Of a DNA stretch of 64,000 nt, positions 1-7,866 are shown piece by piece. Below the pieces are notes generated by a model. That model ran no database searches. It was given only the letters and a program-made list of their open reading frames with translations, and was not told the DNA's origin. This DNA comes from Epiperipatus broadwayi (Eukaryota; Onychophora; Udeonychophora; Euonychophora; Peripatidae), in the NCBI GenBank assembly GCA_028023455.1, contig JAQFVV010012394.1:31156885-31220884 (forward strand), read 5' to 3'. Each line of letters opens with the position of its first letter. Position 1 is the stretch's first letter. The position numbers and the translations under genes are program-made.

Positions 1-70
1 ATAATAAGTGATCCCTGAACATAGTTCTTTGAATAAATTTTTTACACACCTCCCATGGTTCTTTATTTCC

Positions 71-334
71 TCATTTAAAAATGAAATAGTTCCTCATTAA
101 CCACATGGCATGAAGCAGGAACAGCCCCATTCTAATTGCAGCAAAGACACTACTCTTTATAGCATCCCTGTTTCTTAGAATTTTCATGTTAGCTGGCAGT
201 ACTCTGGTTATGATATTTTGTCTAGCAGGACTCAAAAATGGGCAAGGAGTAAAAATATGTTTAATAGTTTCATCCGCCACTTTACATAAGCTACATAGTG
301 GTTCTATTTTTGAGAAATTTCTATGATTTACCAA
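71..334 (-). pseudogene. zf-RVT-like zinc-binding C-terminal segment of the non-LTR element
   Basis: The translation contains CSLC, ADETIKH and PC in C-x2-C-x8-H-x4-C spacing, as in the zinc-binding region that follows RT in many LINE ORF2 proteins. It overlaps the end of the upstream RT frame near 321-334, where a homopolymer frameshift separates them, so it is one broken protein and not a separate gene. Its own start codon is not meaningful. Confidence 0.7.
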
Positions 335-1295
335 AAAAATGATTGGTTGGCAAGGCTTTCAAATTAAATTTTATGATAAAGTCAATATGTTTGGCTTCCA
401 AGTAGCAAAATTTTAGTTTCCTGATTAGTAATTTGGTGGATAAATCAAACTCAGTAGTTAAATCAGTAATGTTTGCATGTGTGTATTTGTAAACTTGCCA
501 GTAAGTGTTAGTGTTGTCAATAATTGATGCCGTAACTTTGAAAAATTTGTTGGTATATGCTAGCAGCTCCATGGCACACTTACTTTGTATGGGTGGTAGC
601 ATATCAGAAGGTTCAATCTCATCCTGTATTGAGTCTACTGGCAATTTTGGATTCATTGCCTTAAGCATTGATAGGGATTTCTGAATGAAGAAGGTGTTGA
701 GATCATGCAACCTGAGCCCATTCAGGTCTTTCAGTCTCTGCATCTTGGCTAAACTGATGGTTACTGTTTTCCTCTTCCTCAAGATGCCAGTGCAGACTGA
801 GTTTATTGCATTATGAAAGGACTTGGTTGGTTTAAGAAGTGGCCTGAAGTAACTGATTCGCAGAAGCACCAACATGTTCATCAATGCTGCCTTACCCAGG
901 AGTGATAAGTAGATCTCTGAGAGAGGACCTGCAACCTTTTTGGTTTTTACTAAAATGCTGTTTTGCAGTGCTCTTCTCATAGCTGATCTGAACAGCACTA
1001 TGGGAAATCCAAGAATGTTTTGAAGTTTCCCCAAGAATCTTGAAGAAATTGCTGTTGCCCAATGGATCTTCCAGGTAGCAGGTTTCTCAGAGTTTATTTT
1101 TAGCCCATATCTCTCAGTGTATTCATTCAGCAGTTTATATAGTTTGGAAAAGTATTTATGCAAGGGGAGGAAGACTGTAATGTCATCAGCATATGATATG
1201 TGATGAACTTCCTCCTCTAGCACTGTGACAAATACTCCAGGAAGATGTTTCTCAATAGCTGTTACTAGAGGGTTTACATAGGCTATAAAACACAA
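321..1295 (-). pseudogene. RT palm/thumb segment of the non-LTR element (YADD box)
   Basis: This 324-residue open stretch begins just after the QGHLLAP block and carries YADD within ISYADDITVFL near its N-terminus, followed by YGLKINSEK, which fits RT motifs C and D. The rest resembles LINE thumb and connection sequence. A stop codon separates it from the upstream RT part, so the reported start is only where the frame reopens. Both RT catalytic aspartates of YADD are kept, but the enzyme cannot be made intact. Confidence 0.8.
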
Positions 1296-1448
1296 GGTGC
1301 TAAGAGGTGACCCTGGGGTATTGATAAATGTGGTTTAAACCCTAGGGCCAAAGAGCCATCTAATGATGTATATATTGATCTATTTAGCAGCAGATTTGCT
1401 ATGATTGTTATATTAAGGATTTTAAACTTCTCCCTCGATAATTTAATA

Positions 1449-1497
1449 TACAAATTAAAAAGCGTATGAAATACTTGAATGAGAAGGTATACAGATT
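1449..1497. repeat. Left arm of 49-bp inverted repeat (partner 1972-2020)
   Basis: The reverse complement matches 1972-2020 at 46 of 49 positions by eye. It lies 37 bp inside the left edge of the insert. Confidence 0.9.
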
Positions 1498-1954
1498 AAT
1501 CGAATCTTCTCAGACCCTCATGTCGTTTACAGCATATCATGCCCACAACCCGGTTGCCAGGCCCATTTATTTTGGGGAAACCAAAGCAGGCATAATCAAC
1601 AGGACAGCACAACATAGATACACCTATAATAGAGCAAAGAAAAATAATGGTAACTCATCAACATTCTTAGAACATTCCAAAAAGACAGGACATATGTTTG
1701 AACCCTTCTACACCAAAATAGTCAACATTGAGAAAAATGACATCAAGCAGAAAATCAGAGAAGCATATTTCATTAATTGCAATAATAACACTATCAATAG
1801 AAGGGATACCTCTGCTTTGACATCTCCAAACATTGGACTATCTATCTCATTAGCATATGCTTTGCATACCACTTTGTTTTCTTGCCCTATTTCCTCATTA
1901 TGCACCTTGCATTACTGCTATGAATATGAGGCAAATGGTCTCGAAAGTGCTTAG
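1466..1954 (+). CDS. GIY-YIG-like endonuclease domain fragment of a Penelope-like element
   Basis: The 162-residue open frame includes PIYFGETKAGIINRTAQHR, which fits a GIY-YIG fold (the tyrosine-glycine core, then R and H), followed by a Lys/Asn-rich linker, SKKTGHMF and an acidic-basic helix with KIREAYFINC. In complete elements this domain follows the RT and nicks target DNA. Here there is no RT upstream, and the ATG lies inside the left inverted arm, so the start is probably accidental. The last 45 residues are unlike known PLE tails. The frame itself has no stops. Confidence 0.6.
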   Translation: MKYLNEKVYRLIESSQTLMSFTAYHAHNPVARPIYFGETKAGIINRTAQHRYTYNRAKKNNGNSSTFLEHSKKTGHMFEPFYTKIVNIEKNDIKQKIREAYFINCNNNTINRRDTSALTSPNIGLSISLAYALHTTLFSCPISSLCTLHYCYEYEANGLESA

Positions 1955-1971
1955 TGTATAGTAATTTTTGG

Positions 1972-2020
1972 AATCTGTATAGCTTCTCATTCAAGTGTTT
2001 TATACGCTTTTTAATTTGTA
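1972..2020. repeat. Right arm of 49-bp inverted repeat (partner 1449-1497)
   Basis: It ends exactly at the 12-bp target duplication that starts at 2021, so this arm is terminal while the left one is subterminal. Confidence 0.9.
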
Positions 2021-2416
2021 TATGATTGTTATGTAAACTTTGGGTACCCCATAGCACTCCAAAATTGAGAATAATTTTGCAGGCACTATGGAGTCATATG
2101 CTGCTGCAAAGTCCACCTGCCCCACAATAGGTCCTGATGCCTTTTTAGTCCTTATATATTCCACCAATAAGGCAAATTTTCTTACTGCCTCACTGGTGGA
2201 TGATCCCTTGCAGGCAAATTGGTGCAAGGAAATTTTATTGAGCAGCTGCTGTTGGAGCTTATCCTTAACAAGTGATTTGATGATTTTTATTAATAATGGA
2301 GTTACTGATATGAGTCTCAAATTAGTTGATGGAGATGAATTCAATGCCTTTTTAAAAAAAGGTTCAAGCACAATAAGGTACAGGTCGGGTCTGAAATTCC
2401 CCGGCCAGCACACCAA
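2021..2416 (-). pseudogene. RT fingers/palm N-terminal segment of the non-LTR element
   Basis: Minus-strand frame with LRLISVTPLLIKIIK (fingers), HQFA and GSSTSEAVRKF (motif 2a region) and QVDFAAAYDS, the palm motif A with the first catalytic aspartate. The frame runs straight into the insert at 2020. It resumes on the far side at 1411 in the same frame when the insert and one 12-bp duplication are ignored. Upstream of 2416 the frame decays and I could not follow it. Confidence 0.78.
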
Positions 2417-2479
2417 TGACTTGATGGATTATTTAAACTGTGAAATTACTCAGGTGTAACAGGACAAATCATGGTATCT

Positions 2480-3061
2480 CATGATGGCCCGAATATACAT
2501 GTTCTGGATAAGATCTCAGCCAATGAAGAATTTTCTGCTCAGTAATGGCATGATCTTGTGACACTGAGTCCCCCTTGTATTTATTATTTATAATTTTTAT
2601 AATCTTTTTAATCTTCATAAAAGTATCTCCAGAAACATTATAACTATTATATATAAAATTATTTACATCTTTCCCATTGTTTCTCTTCATTATTATTCTT
2701 TTAATATTTTTTAAATACATATTTATCAATAACTTTAACTGGATAATTATTTTTGATACCTTCCTCTTTTATATTACTAATTTCTTTTATAAATAATTTT
2801 TCTTCAAAACATAAATTAATTGCTCTATTTATCCTATTATTAATAATGATAATTTTATGTTTATATTTAATATCTGAATTCCAACTTCTTAACAAACCAT
2901 AAGAAGTTTCTTTTCTGAATACACTTATTTCAATAGCAACCTTACAATTCCTAATAACTTTTTTCATTATAACATCCATCTAAGTAATTACATTATTTTT
3001 CTCTTTTTCCATAGTAAAACTAATATCATCATCAATTGAATTAATATATCTTATAAAACAT
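2480..3061 (-). pseudogene. Penelope-like element RT, C-terminal part (left of the RTE insertion)
   Basis: The minus strand encodes an IxFTxExExN block (DISFTMEKE), then an in-frame stop where PLEs have FLD, then MDVIMKK, SVFRKETSYG (the RKxT block), NRINRAINLCF and KNNYPVKVI. This series is characteristic of the PLE RT C-terminus. The upstream RT part with YVDD is at 6144-6400, separated by the RTE element. Two overlapping frames (2701-2979 and 2469-2729) cover it, so a frameshift is present near 2710. The extent below about 2545 is uncertain. Confidence 0.75.
3053..3061. repeat. Target-site duplication, left copy (ATAAAACAT)
   Basis: The same 9 bp recur at 6135-6143, right after the RTE tail. 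Reading the PLE through one copy restores an unbroken frame across the site. Confidence 0.85.
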
Positions 3062-3071
3062 ATATACAATT

Positions 3072-3263
3072 ATGACAGACAAAAATAAAGCATGGCCCTT
3101 ATTCCCAGGAGGCTGTAAAGTCACCAACCAAGGCAGCGGTTGGTGGGTGAAGGTGGAGGGTGCTAAGAATCCCCTGATTGCGGACCCAGGCTGCCATTTG
3201 ATGACAACTTTTTATTTAGGTACTTACAACTGCAGATCACTTTCAAGTGAAGGAAGATTCTAA
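3072..3263 (+). CDS. RTE leader ORF (original N-terminus, cut off by the 97-bp duplication)
   Basis: The 63-residue frame starts with ATG and ends in the same LGTYNCRSL endonuclease start that opens the long ORF. The 97-bp duplication (32 codons plus one base) throws it out of frame. Before the duplication this ATG would have been in frame with the endonuclease, so it may be the ancestral start, or leader sequence upstream of the internal ATG. As it stands it makes no functional domain. Confidence 0.5.
   Translation: MTDKNKAWPLFPGGCKVTNQGSGWWVKVEGAKNPLIADPGCHLMTTFYLGTYNCRSLSSEGRF
3122..3145. repeat. Perfect 8-bp hairpin in the RTE leader
   Basis: CACCAACC at 3122-3129 pairs with GGTTGGTG at 3138-3145 across an 8-nt loop. 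It is GC-rich within an AT-rich leader, so it may be a structured 5' RNA element. I could not thread a complete HDV-like ribozyme fold through it by eye. Confidence 0.5.
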
Positions 3264-3356
3264 GAATCCCCTGATTGCGGACCCAGGCTGCCATTTGATG
3301 ACAACTTTTTATTTAGGTACTTACAACTGCAGATCACTTTCAAGTGAAGGAAGATT
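3163..3356 (+). repeat. 97-bp perfect tandem duplication at the RTE ORF start
   Basis: Bases 3163-3259 are repeated exactly at 3260-3356, including the ATG and the first endonuclease codons. Because 97 is not a multiple of 3, only the second copy is in frame with the main ORF. The identity of the copies implies a recent event or an assembly artefact. Confidence 0.93.
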
Positions 3357-6009
3357 GCAAGAATTAGAAGAAGAACTGTCTTATATTAAATGGGACATTA
3401 TTGGACTTTGTGAAGTTAGAAGAAAAGGTGAAGAAACAATTGATTTAAAAAGTGGACATATACTCTATTATAAAGGCACACATATTGGAAATACAAGTGG
3501 AGTAGGATTCATTATAAATAAAAAGTGGAAGAACAATATTGTGGAGATTGATGGTGTATCGAACAGAGTGGCAAGATTAGTTATACAACTTAATAGCAGA
3601 TACCAAATGCAGATAATTCAGGTTTATGCCCCAACAAGTTCTCATAGTGATGAAGTAGTAGAAGATTTTTATATGGATGTACAAAAGGCTTTTGATCAGA
3701 GTAAACAACATTTTAAAATTGTTATGGGAGACTTTAATGCTATAATTAGACAAATGAAAGATGAAATTGCTGTAGGTAATTTTGGTTATGGTAATAGAAA
3801 TGAGAGAGGACATAGACTTGTGGAATTTGCAGAAAAAGAAAAACTTTATATTATGAATTCTTTTTTTGAGAAAAATATTAAAAGGAAATGGACATGGAAG
3901 CATCAAAATGAAGTTACAGCAGAATTGGATTATATTTTGACTAACAGAAAATACATATTTCAAGATTGTAATGTTCTTAATAAATTTAACACAGGAAGTG
4001 ATCATAGATTAGTAAGGTGTAAGTTATGTGTTAATGTAAAACTAGAGAGACAAAAATTATTAAGAAAAACAATATTTACAGTTGATATTCCTAATCTTCA
4101 GAAACATTCTAATGAATTTAAATTAGAACTTACAAATCGGTTTCAAGTATTAGTAGATTTTGAACATGATTCAGATTTGAATGAAATTAATATGAAAATA
4201 ACTGATACACTTTTAAAAACTGCAACAAACATAGCTGGTAGAAGAAAGCAGCAATTGACTAATAAAATTTCTACTGAGACTAGAGAATTTATGAAGAAAA
4301 GAAGGAATATGAAGATATACAAAAATGATGTATTAAAAAGAATTGAATATCTCGAATTTGGTAAAATGGTACGGAAAAGAGTTGAAAATGATATAAGAAA
4401 GTATAACTGTGAAATAGCAAGGAAAGCTGTAGAAGAAAATAAAAGTCTCAAAAATGTTAAACAACATTTTGGTATTGGTAGGAAATTTATATCTGCAATA
4501 AGAAAAAAAGATGGAATTATTACTAAAAAGAGAGATGACATCATGAAATTGGTAGAAGATTTTTATCAAGAATTATATAGTAATAAAGAACAAGTACCTC
4601 CTATATCTATTACATCTTCCGAATTGCCCAGAATTTTAAATGAAGAAGTGAGACATGCAATTAAGTGTATGAAGAAAGGAAAGGCTCCAGGAAATGATGG
4701 AATTATAATTGATATATTAAAAGAAGCAGGTGAAGAAATAGAAACAATTTTAGCAAAGTTATATACCAAATGTCTAAATGATAAAGATGTACCGGAAGAT
4801 TGGAAGAATGCAGTAATAATATTAATATTTAAAAAAGGTGATAAAGAAAATATTAGAAATTACAGACCTATCAGCCTTTTATCAGTTTTATATAAAATTT
4901 TTACCAAGATAATTACAACTCGTCTGCAGAGAACTTTGGATTTCCACCAACCAAGAGAACAAGCTGGATTTAAAACTGGTTTTAGTACAATAGATCATAT
5001 CCAGGTATTGAGAGAAGTCATAGAAAGGACAAACGAATATGAGTTGTCATTATGTTTTGGATTTGTAGATTATGAAAAGGCATTCGATTCTATACACATT
5101 TCTTCAGTGATTAAAGCATTGGATCATCAAGGTATAGATCCAGGATATTGTCATATTTTAAAGAATATTTATAAAAATGCAACAGCAACAATTAGATTAC
5201 ATAATCATACTGGAAAAATCAACATTGAGAAAGGTGTAAGACAAGGTGACTCCATATCTCCAAAACTCTTTACAGCAGTGCTGCAAGAATTATTTTGTGG
5301 ATTAAAATGGGAAACTAAAGGAGTGAAAGTAAATGGAGAGTATTTAAGTCATTTAGATTTTGCAGATGATGTAGTTGTTTTTGCAAATAATGCTTCAGAG
5401 CTGCAGGAAATGTTGCAGGAGTTAGCAGATGAAAGTAGAAAAGTAGGACTAAAGATAAATGTTAAAAAGACTAAAGTAATGTTTAATCGATTTGCTCAAA
5501 GTATGAAAATAAAGATTGATTATGAAGAATTAGAAGAAGTTAACAGTTACAAATACCTTGGTCAGATTATTAATACAGATGGAAACATAATGGAGGAAAT
5601 TAATCATAGAATTAAACTTGGTTGGAGTGCTTTTGGTAGAAATAACTTGATACTAAAAGGAAATATGCCTATGTGTTTGAAAAGGATGGTTTTTAACAAA
5701 TGTGTTTTACCAGTTCTTACTTATGGATCTGAGACTTGGACACTTAATAGAAGAGCAATACAGAGACTTCAGATCACTCAAATGAGTATGGAGAGATGTA
5801 TGTTGGGAATAACAAGAAGAGATCGAAAACGCAATGTATGGGTAAGACAACAAACAGGTGTTACTGACCTTATTGAAAAAATTAAAAGATTGAAATGGAG
5901 TTGGGCTGGACATATTGCTAGAAAAGATGATAATAGATGGACAATTGAAATTTTAAACTGGATTCCAAGAGATTGTAAAAGACCCAGAAAGAGACCACAT
6001 GTGAGATGA
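3298..6009 (+). CDS. RTE ORF2-type protein: AP endonuclease plus reverse transcriptase
   Basis: The product would nick target DNA and reverse-transcribe its own RNA at the nick. I chose ATG 3298 (MTTFYLGTYNC), giving 903 residues, as this is where RTE endonucleases normally begin; the frame is open back to about 3247. Endonuclease residues: N10, E39, GDFN at 144-147, SDH at 234-236. RT residues: D591 in FVDYEKAFDS, RQGDSISP, and FADD at 688-691, so the catalytic triad is intact. The C-terminus has the usual TYGSETWTL and SWAGHIARK blocks. The stop at 6007-6009 is TGA where the 58.8-kb copy has TGG, so about 40 terminal residues are lost. Activity is doubtful but not excluded. Confidence 0.93.
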   Translation: MTTFYLGTYNCRSLSSEGRLQELEEELSYIKWDIIGLCEVRRKGEETIDLKSGHILYYKGTHIGNTSGVGFIINKKWKNNIVEIDGVSNRVARLVIQLNSRYQMQIIQVYAPTSSHSDEVVEDFYMDVQKAFDQSKQHFKIVMGDFNAIIRQMKDEIAVGNFGYGNRNERGHRLVEFAEKEKLYIMNSFFEKNIKRKWTWKHQNEVTAELDYILTNRKYIFQDCNVLNKFNTGSDHRLVRCKLCVNVKLERQKLLRKTIFTVDIPNLQKHSNEFKLELTNRFQVLVDFEHDSDLNEINMKITDTLLKTATNIAGRRKQQLTNKISTETREFMKKRRNMKIYKNDVLKRIEYLEFGKMVRKRVENDIRKYNCEIARKAVEENKSLKNVKQHFGIGRKFISAIRKKDGIITKKRDDIMKLVEDFYQELYSNKEQVPPISITSSELPRILNEEVRHAIKCMKKGKAPGNDGIIIDILKEAGEEIETILAKLYTKCLNDKDVPEDWKNAVIILIFKKGDKENIRNYRPISLLSVLYKIFTKIITTRLQRTLDFHQPREQAGFKTGFSTIDHIQVLREVIERTNEYELSLCFGFVDYEKAFDSIHISSVIKALDHQGIDPGYCHILKNIYKNATATIRLHNHTGKINIEKGVRQGDSISPKLFTAVLQELFCGLKWETKGVKVNGEYLSHLDFADDVVVFANNASELQEMLQELADESRKVGLKINVKKTKVMFNRFAQSMKIKIDYEELEEVNSYKYLGQIINTDGNIMEEINHRIKLGWSAFGRNNLILKGNMPMCLKRMVFNKCVLPVLTYGSETWTLNRRAIQRLQITQMSMERCMLGITRRDRKRNVWVRQQTGVTDLIEKIKRLKWSWAGHIARKDDNRWTIEILNWIPRDCKRPRKRPHVR

Positions 6010-6134
6010 ATGGATGAAATAAGAAAATGTGCAGGGGTGTTGTGATGAAGAGAAGCTAAAGATCGGAGAAGATGGATTAAACTTGGAGAGACCTTCATCC
6101 TGCATTGGATTGATAATGGTTGATGACGATGATG

Positions 6135-6143
6135 ATAAAACAT
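6135..6143. repeat. Target-site duplication, right copy (ATAAAACAT)
   Basis: It matches 3053-3061. Its first bases overlap the GATG-type tail, so the exact 3' end of the RTE is uncertain by 2-3 bases. Confidence 0.85.
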
Positions 6144-6400
6144 TCAGATTTTCTATAATTGCTATTGAACACTAAAAAATAATCATCAACATACCTAACC
6201 CAAAAAACAGTTTTATATTTTGTAATACAAAAATATATATCTTCATAATCATCCATAAATATAGCAGCTTACAATCTCCTCATACTATTCCCCATACTCA
6301 ATCCTTTACATTGTTTATAATATACCTCATTATATTTAAATACCACATCTTTACAAAAAATATTTAACATATCATACAATTTATATTAGAAAATAAAGTT
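6144..6400 (-). pseudogene. Penelope-like element RT, catalytic part (right of the RTE insertion)
   Basis: The minus strand carries CKGLSMGNS (the GxxMG block), then an in-frame stop, then RYVDDYFLVF, the PLE motif C with both aspartates. Read through one copy of ATAAAACAT, this frame continues into the segment below 3053. Beyond about 6400 I could not follow the coding sequence. Confidence 0.75.
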
Positions 6401-6850
6401 TTTGAAAAGAAAAAGAAGGATTTTTAATTTGTTGATATTATTTTTTTTTAAAAAAAAAAACAACTCTTAAATATATTTATGGTTTGATAATTTTCATTCT
6501 ATCATATGGGGATTAAAAAATATTTAGTTAAATGAAGAGTCAAAAGAATATGCATTGGAAAATTAAATTTCTTTTTTTTAATTAATTAAATAATTTTTTT
6601 TCCAATCTCAAACTTGAGGAATCAGCTGCCAAATATATAACACTGCAGATATATTATTCATTAAGTATATAATTATATATTTGGATTAGGATAATATGCA
6701 GCTTAATAAATAATTAATAAAAGTTCTTAATATATTTCCATAAATCAGTTTGAAACAAAGTTGTAAAGCAGAGAATTTAAAACCTGTCAATTAAGCTATA
6801 ATAATAATAATAATAAAAAAGCTTCTTTAGAGCTATTACCACGTTCTTTA
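6401..6850. other. Anonymous AT-rich interval
   Basis: Homopolymer A and T runs and a short (TAA) tract near 6800-6815. No gene or clear repeat boundary seen. Confidence 0.6.
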
Positions 6851-6852
6851 TA

Positions 6853-7864
6853 CACCTGGGTCTCTTTTTATGCGGACTTATTTAACATGATTTTGAAATT
6901 ATGCGATTCATCTTTCACTGGAAGTCGAACTCCAATAATGTGCTATTACTTTAAATAATGAATTTCGCGCACTTACGTTATACTGAAAGTAATAGCACAT
7001 TATTGGAATTCGATTTTCATCTTAGTAATTTCAATATTTTCAGTGCTTTATAATAGTAAGATTTTATGCAATAATGAAATTAAAATCATAATTTCCACAT
7101 TTTATGTATATACACATTAAATTTTACAAGATTATAATGTAAATTTGTTCAAACATTGTGCGTGTTAATTTTGCATTTCAAATCACATTCTGTTTTTGCT
7201 TTTTAAAAAAGACCGTAATCAATTATTAATCATTTAGTGTCCACAAGTTTATTTTTAAAAGGTAATAGCAGTGGACACAATTAAATTTGACAATTAAAAA
7301 CTACTTACGGCTTGAAATTAATGTGATGTGAAATTTGATTTTTAAACGGAATTGAAAATTAAAGGCAAAAATAAGAATTTAATTTTTAGTTGTTAGTTTT
7401 ATAAACAATTAATAAAATCATCATCTCAGAGATTAATTATTAATTACGTTGTCACCTGAAAACCATTGACACAACATGAGTGTGAAGTTGGTGCTAGTTG
7501 TATTTCCTTTTGTGAAGAATAGTGATAATAATTAAAATGTGTATAAAAAATTTAAACTACTGTACTGTAAATTATGCATAAAAATATATTATTGTGAATA
7601 AAATTAAATATTATAGTTAAAAAAAGTTTGTCTTGTATCAATTTTTTTCAAATTTGAAATTTTTTATTAGTCATATTTTATTTCCTTATATTTTTTGTGC
7701 GAATTTTAAAGTAATTTTACGTTGGTGCTTTGCTTTTATGTGAATTTTGAAAAATCACAGTCTGTATCCCCCTTTTTCAAGGTAAGTTGCGTCTATTTTT
7801 GAACGATTTTGTTTGCGCATGTTTTCTGAGGAACCTATCTATCGCGTAAAACGAGACCCAGGTG
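6853..7864. mobile_element. Non-autonomous TIR DNA transposon, copy 1 (1,012 bp)
   Basis: It starts CACCTGGGTCTC and ends GAGACCCAGGTG, flanked by TA on both sides, which suggests a Tc1/mariner-type TA target. The terminal match extends about 20 bp with mismatches. An internal inverted pair (near 6923-6955 and 6985-7015) forms a hairpin close to the left end. No transposase frame is present. A diverged second copy lies at 59710-60821. Confidence 0.85.
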
Positions 7865-7866
7865 TA

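Larger units (their letters stand above)
1412..2020 (+). mobile_element. 609-bp Penelope-like fragment with internal inverted repeats, inserted in the LINE relic
   Basis: The insert is bounded by a perfect 12-bp direct repeat TATGATTGTTAT at 1400-1411 and 2021-2032. It carries a GIY-YIG-type domain on the plus strand, the C-terminal nuclease of Penelope-like elements. Near its ends it has 49-bp inverted arms, 46 of 49 matching (1449-1497 against 1972-2020). The right arm ends exactly at the insert edge. On the left 37 bp lie outside the arm. RT motifs are absent, so it is 5' truncated or a deletion derivative. Confidence 0.75.
1..2460 (-). mobile_element. Degenerate non-LTR retrotransposon (RT plus C-terminal zinc finger), truncated by the window edge
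   Basis: Reading the minus strand from about 2420 to the left edge gives, in order, RT fingers with an LRLISVTPLL block, a palm motif VDFAAAYDS, a QGHLLAP block near 1330, the ISYADD catalytic box, a thumb region and a C-x2-C-x8-H-x4-C zinc-binding motif. This is the usual order in LINE-type elements with a zf-RVT tail. The frame is broken several times: a Penelope-derived insert at 1412-2020, an in-frame stop near 1286, and a frameshift in a run of T near 325. The endonuclease, if there was one, is not visible. The clade cannot be fixed by eye. The 3' end lies outside the window. Confidence 0.8.
3062..6134 (+). mobile_element. RTE-clade non-LTR retrotransposon, nearly full length (about 3.07 kb)
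   Basis: One long ORF with apurinic-endonuclease then RT domains, a short 5' leader, no poly(A), and a 3' end built of TGATGA/GATG repeats, which are the hallmarks of RTE/BovB elements. It is flanked by a 9-bp target duplication and sits inside a minus-strand PLE. Defects: a 97-bp tandem duplication in the leader, TGA at 6007-6009 where sister copies read TGG, and a small frameshift near 6045 in the last coding stretch. Truncated relatives are at 28030-28320, 38692-39281 and 58781-58929. Confidence 0.92.

Noticed and set aside
3577-6143. Minus-strand open frames under the RTE ORF
   Set aside because: Shadows of the plus-strand RTE coding sequence.
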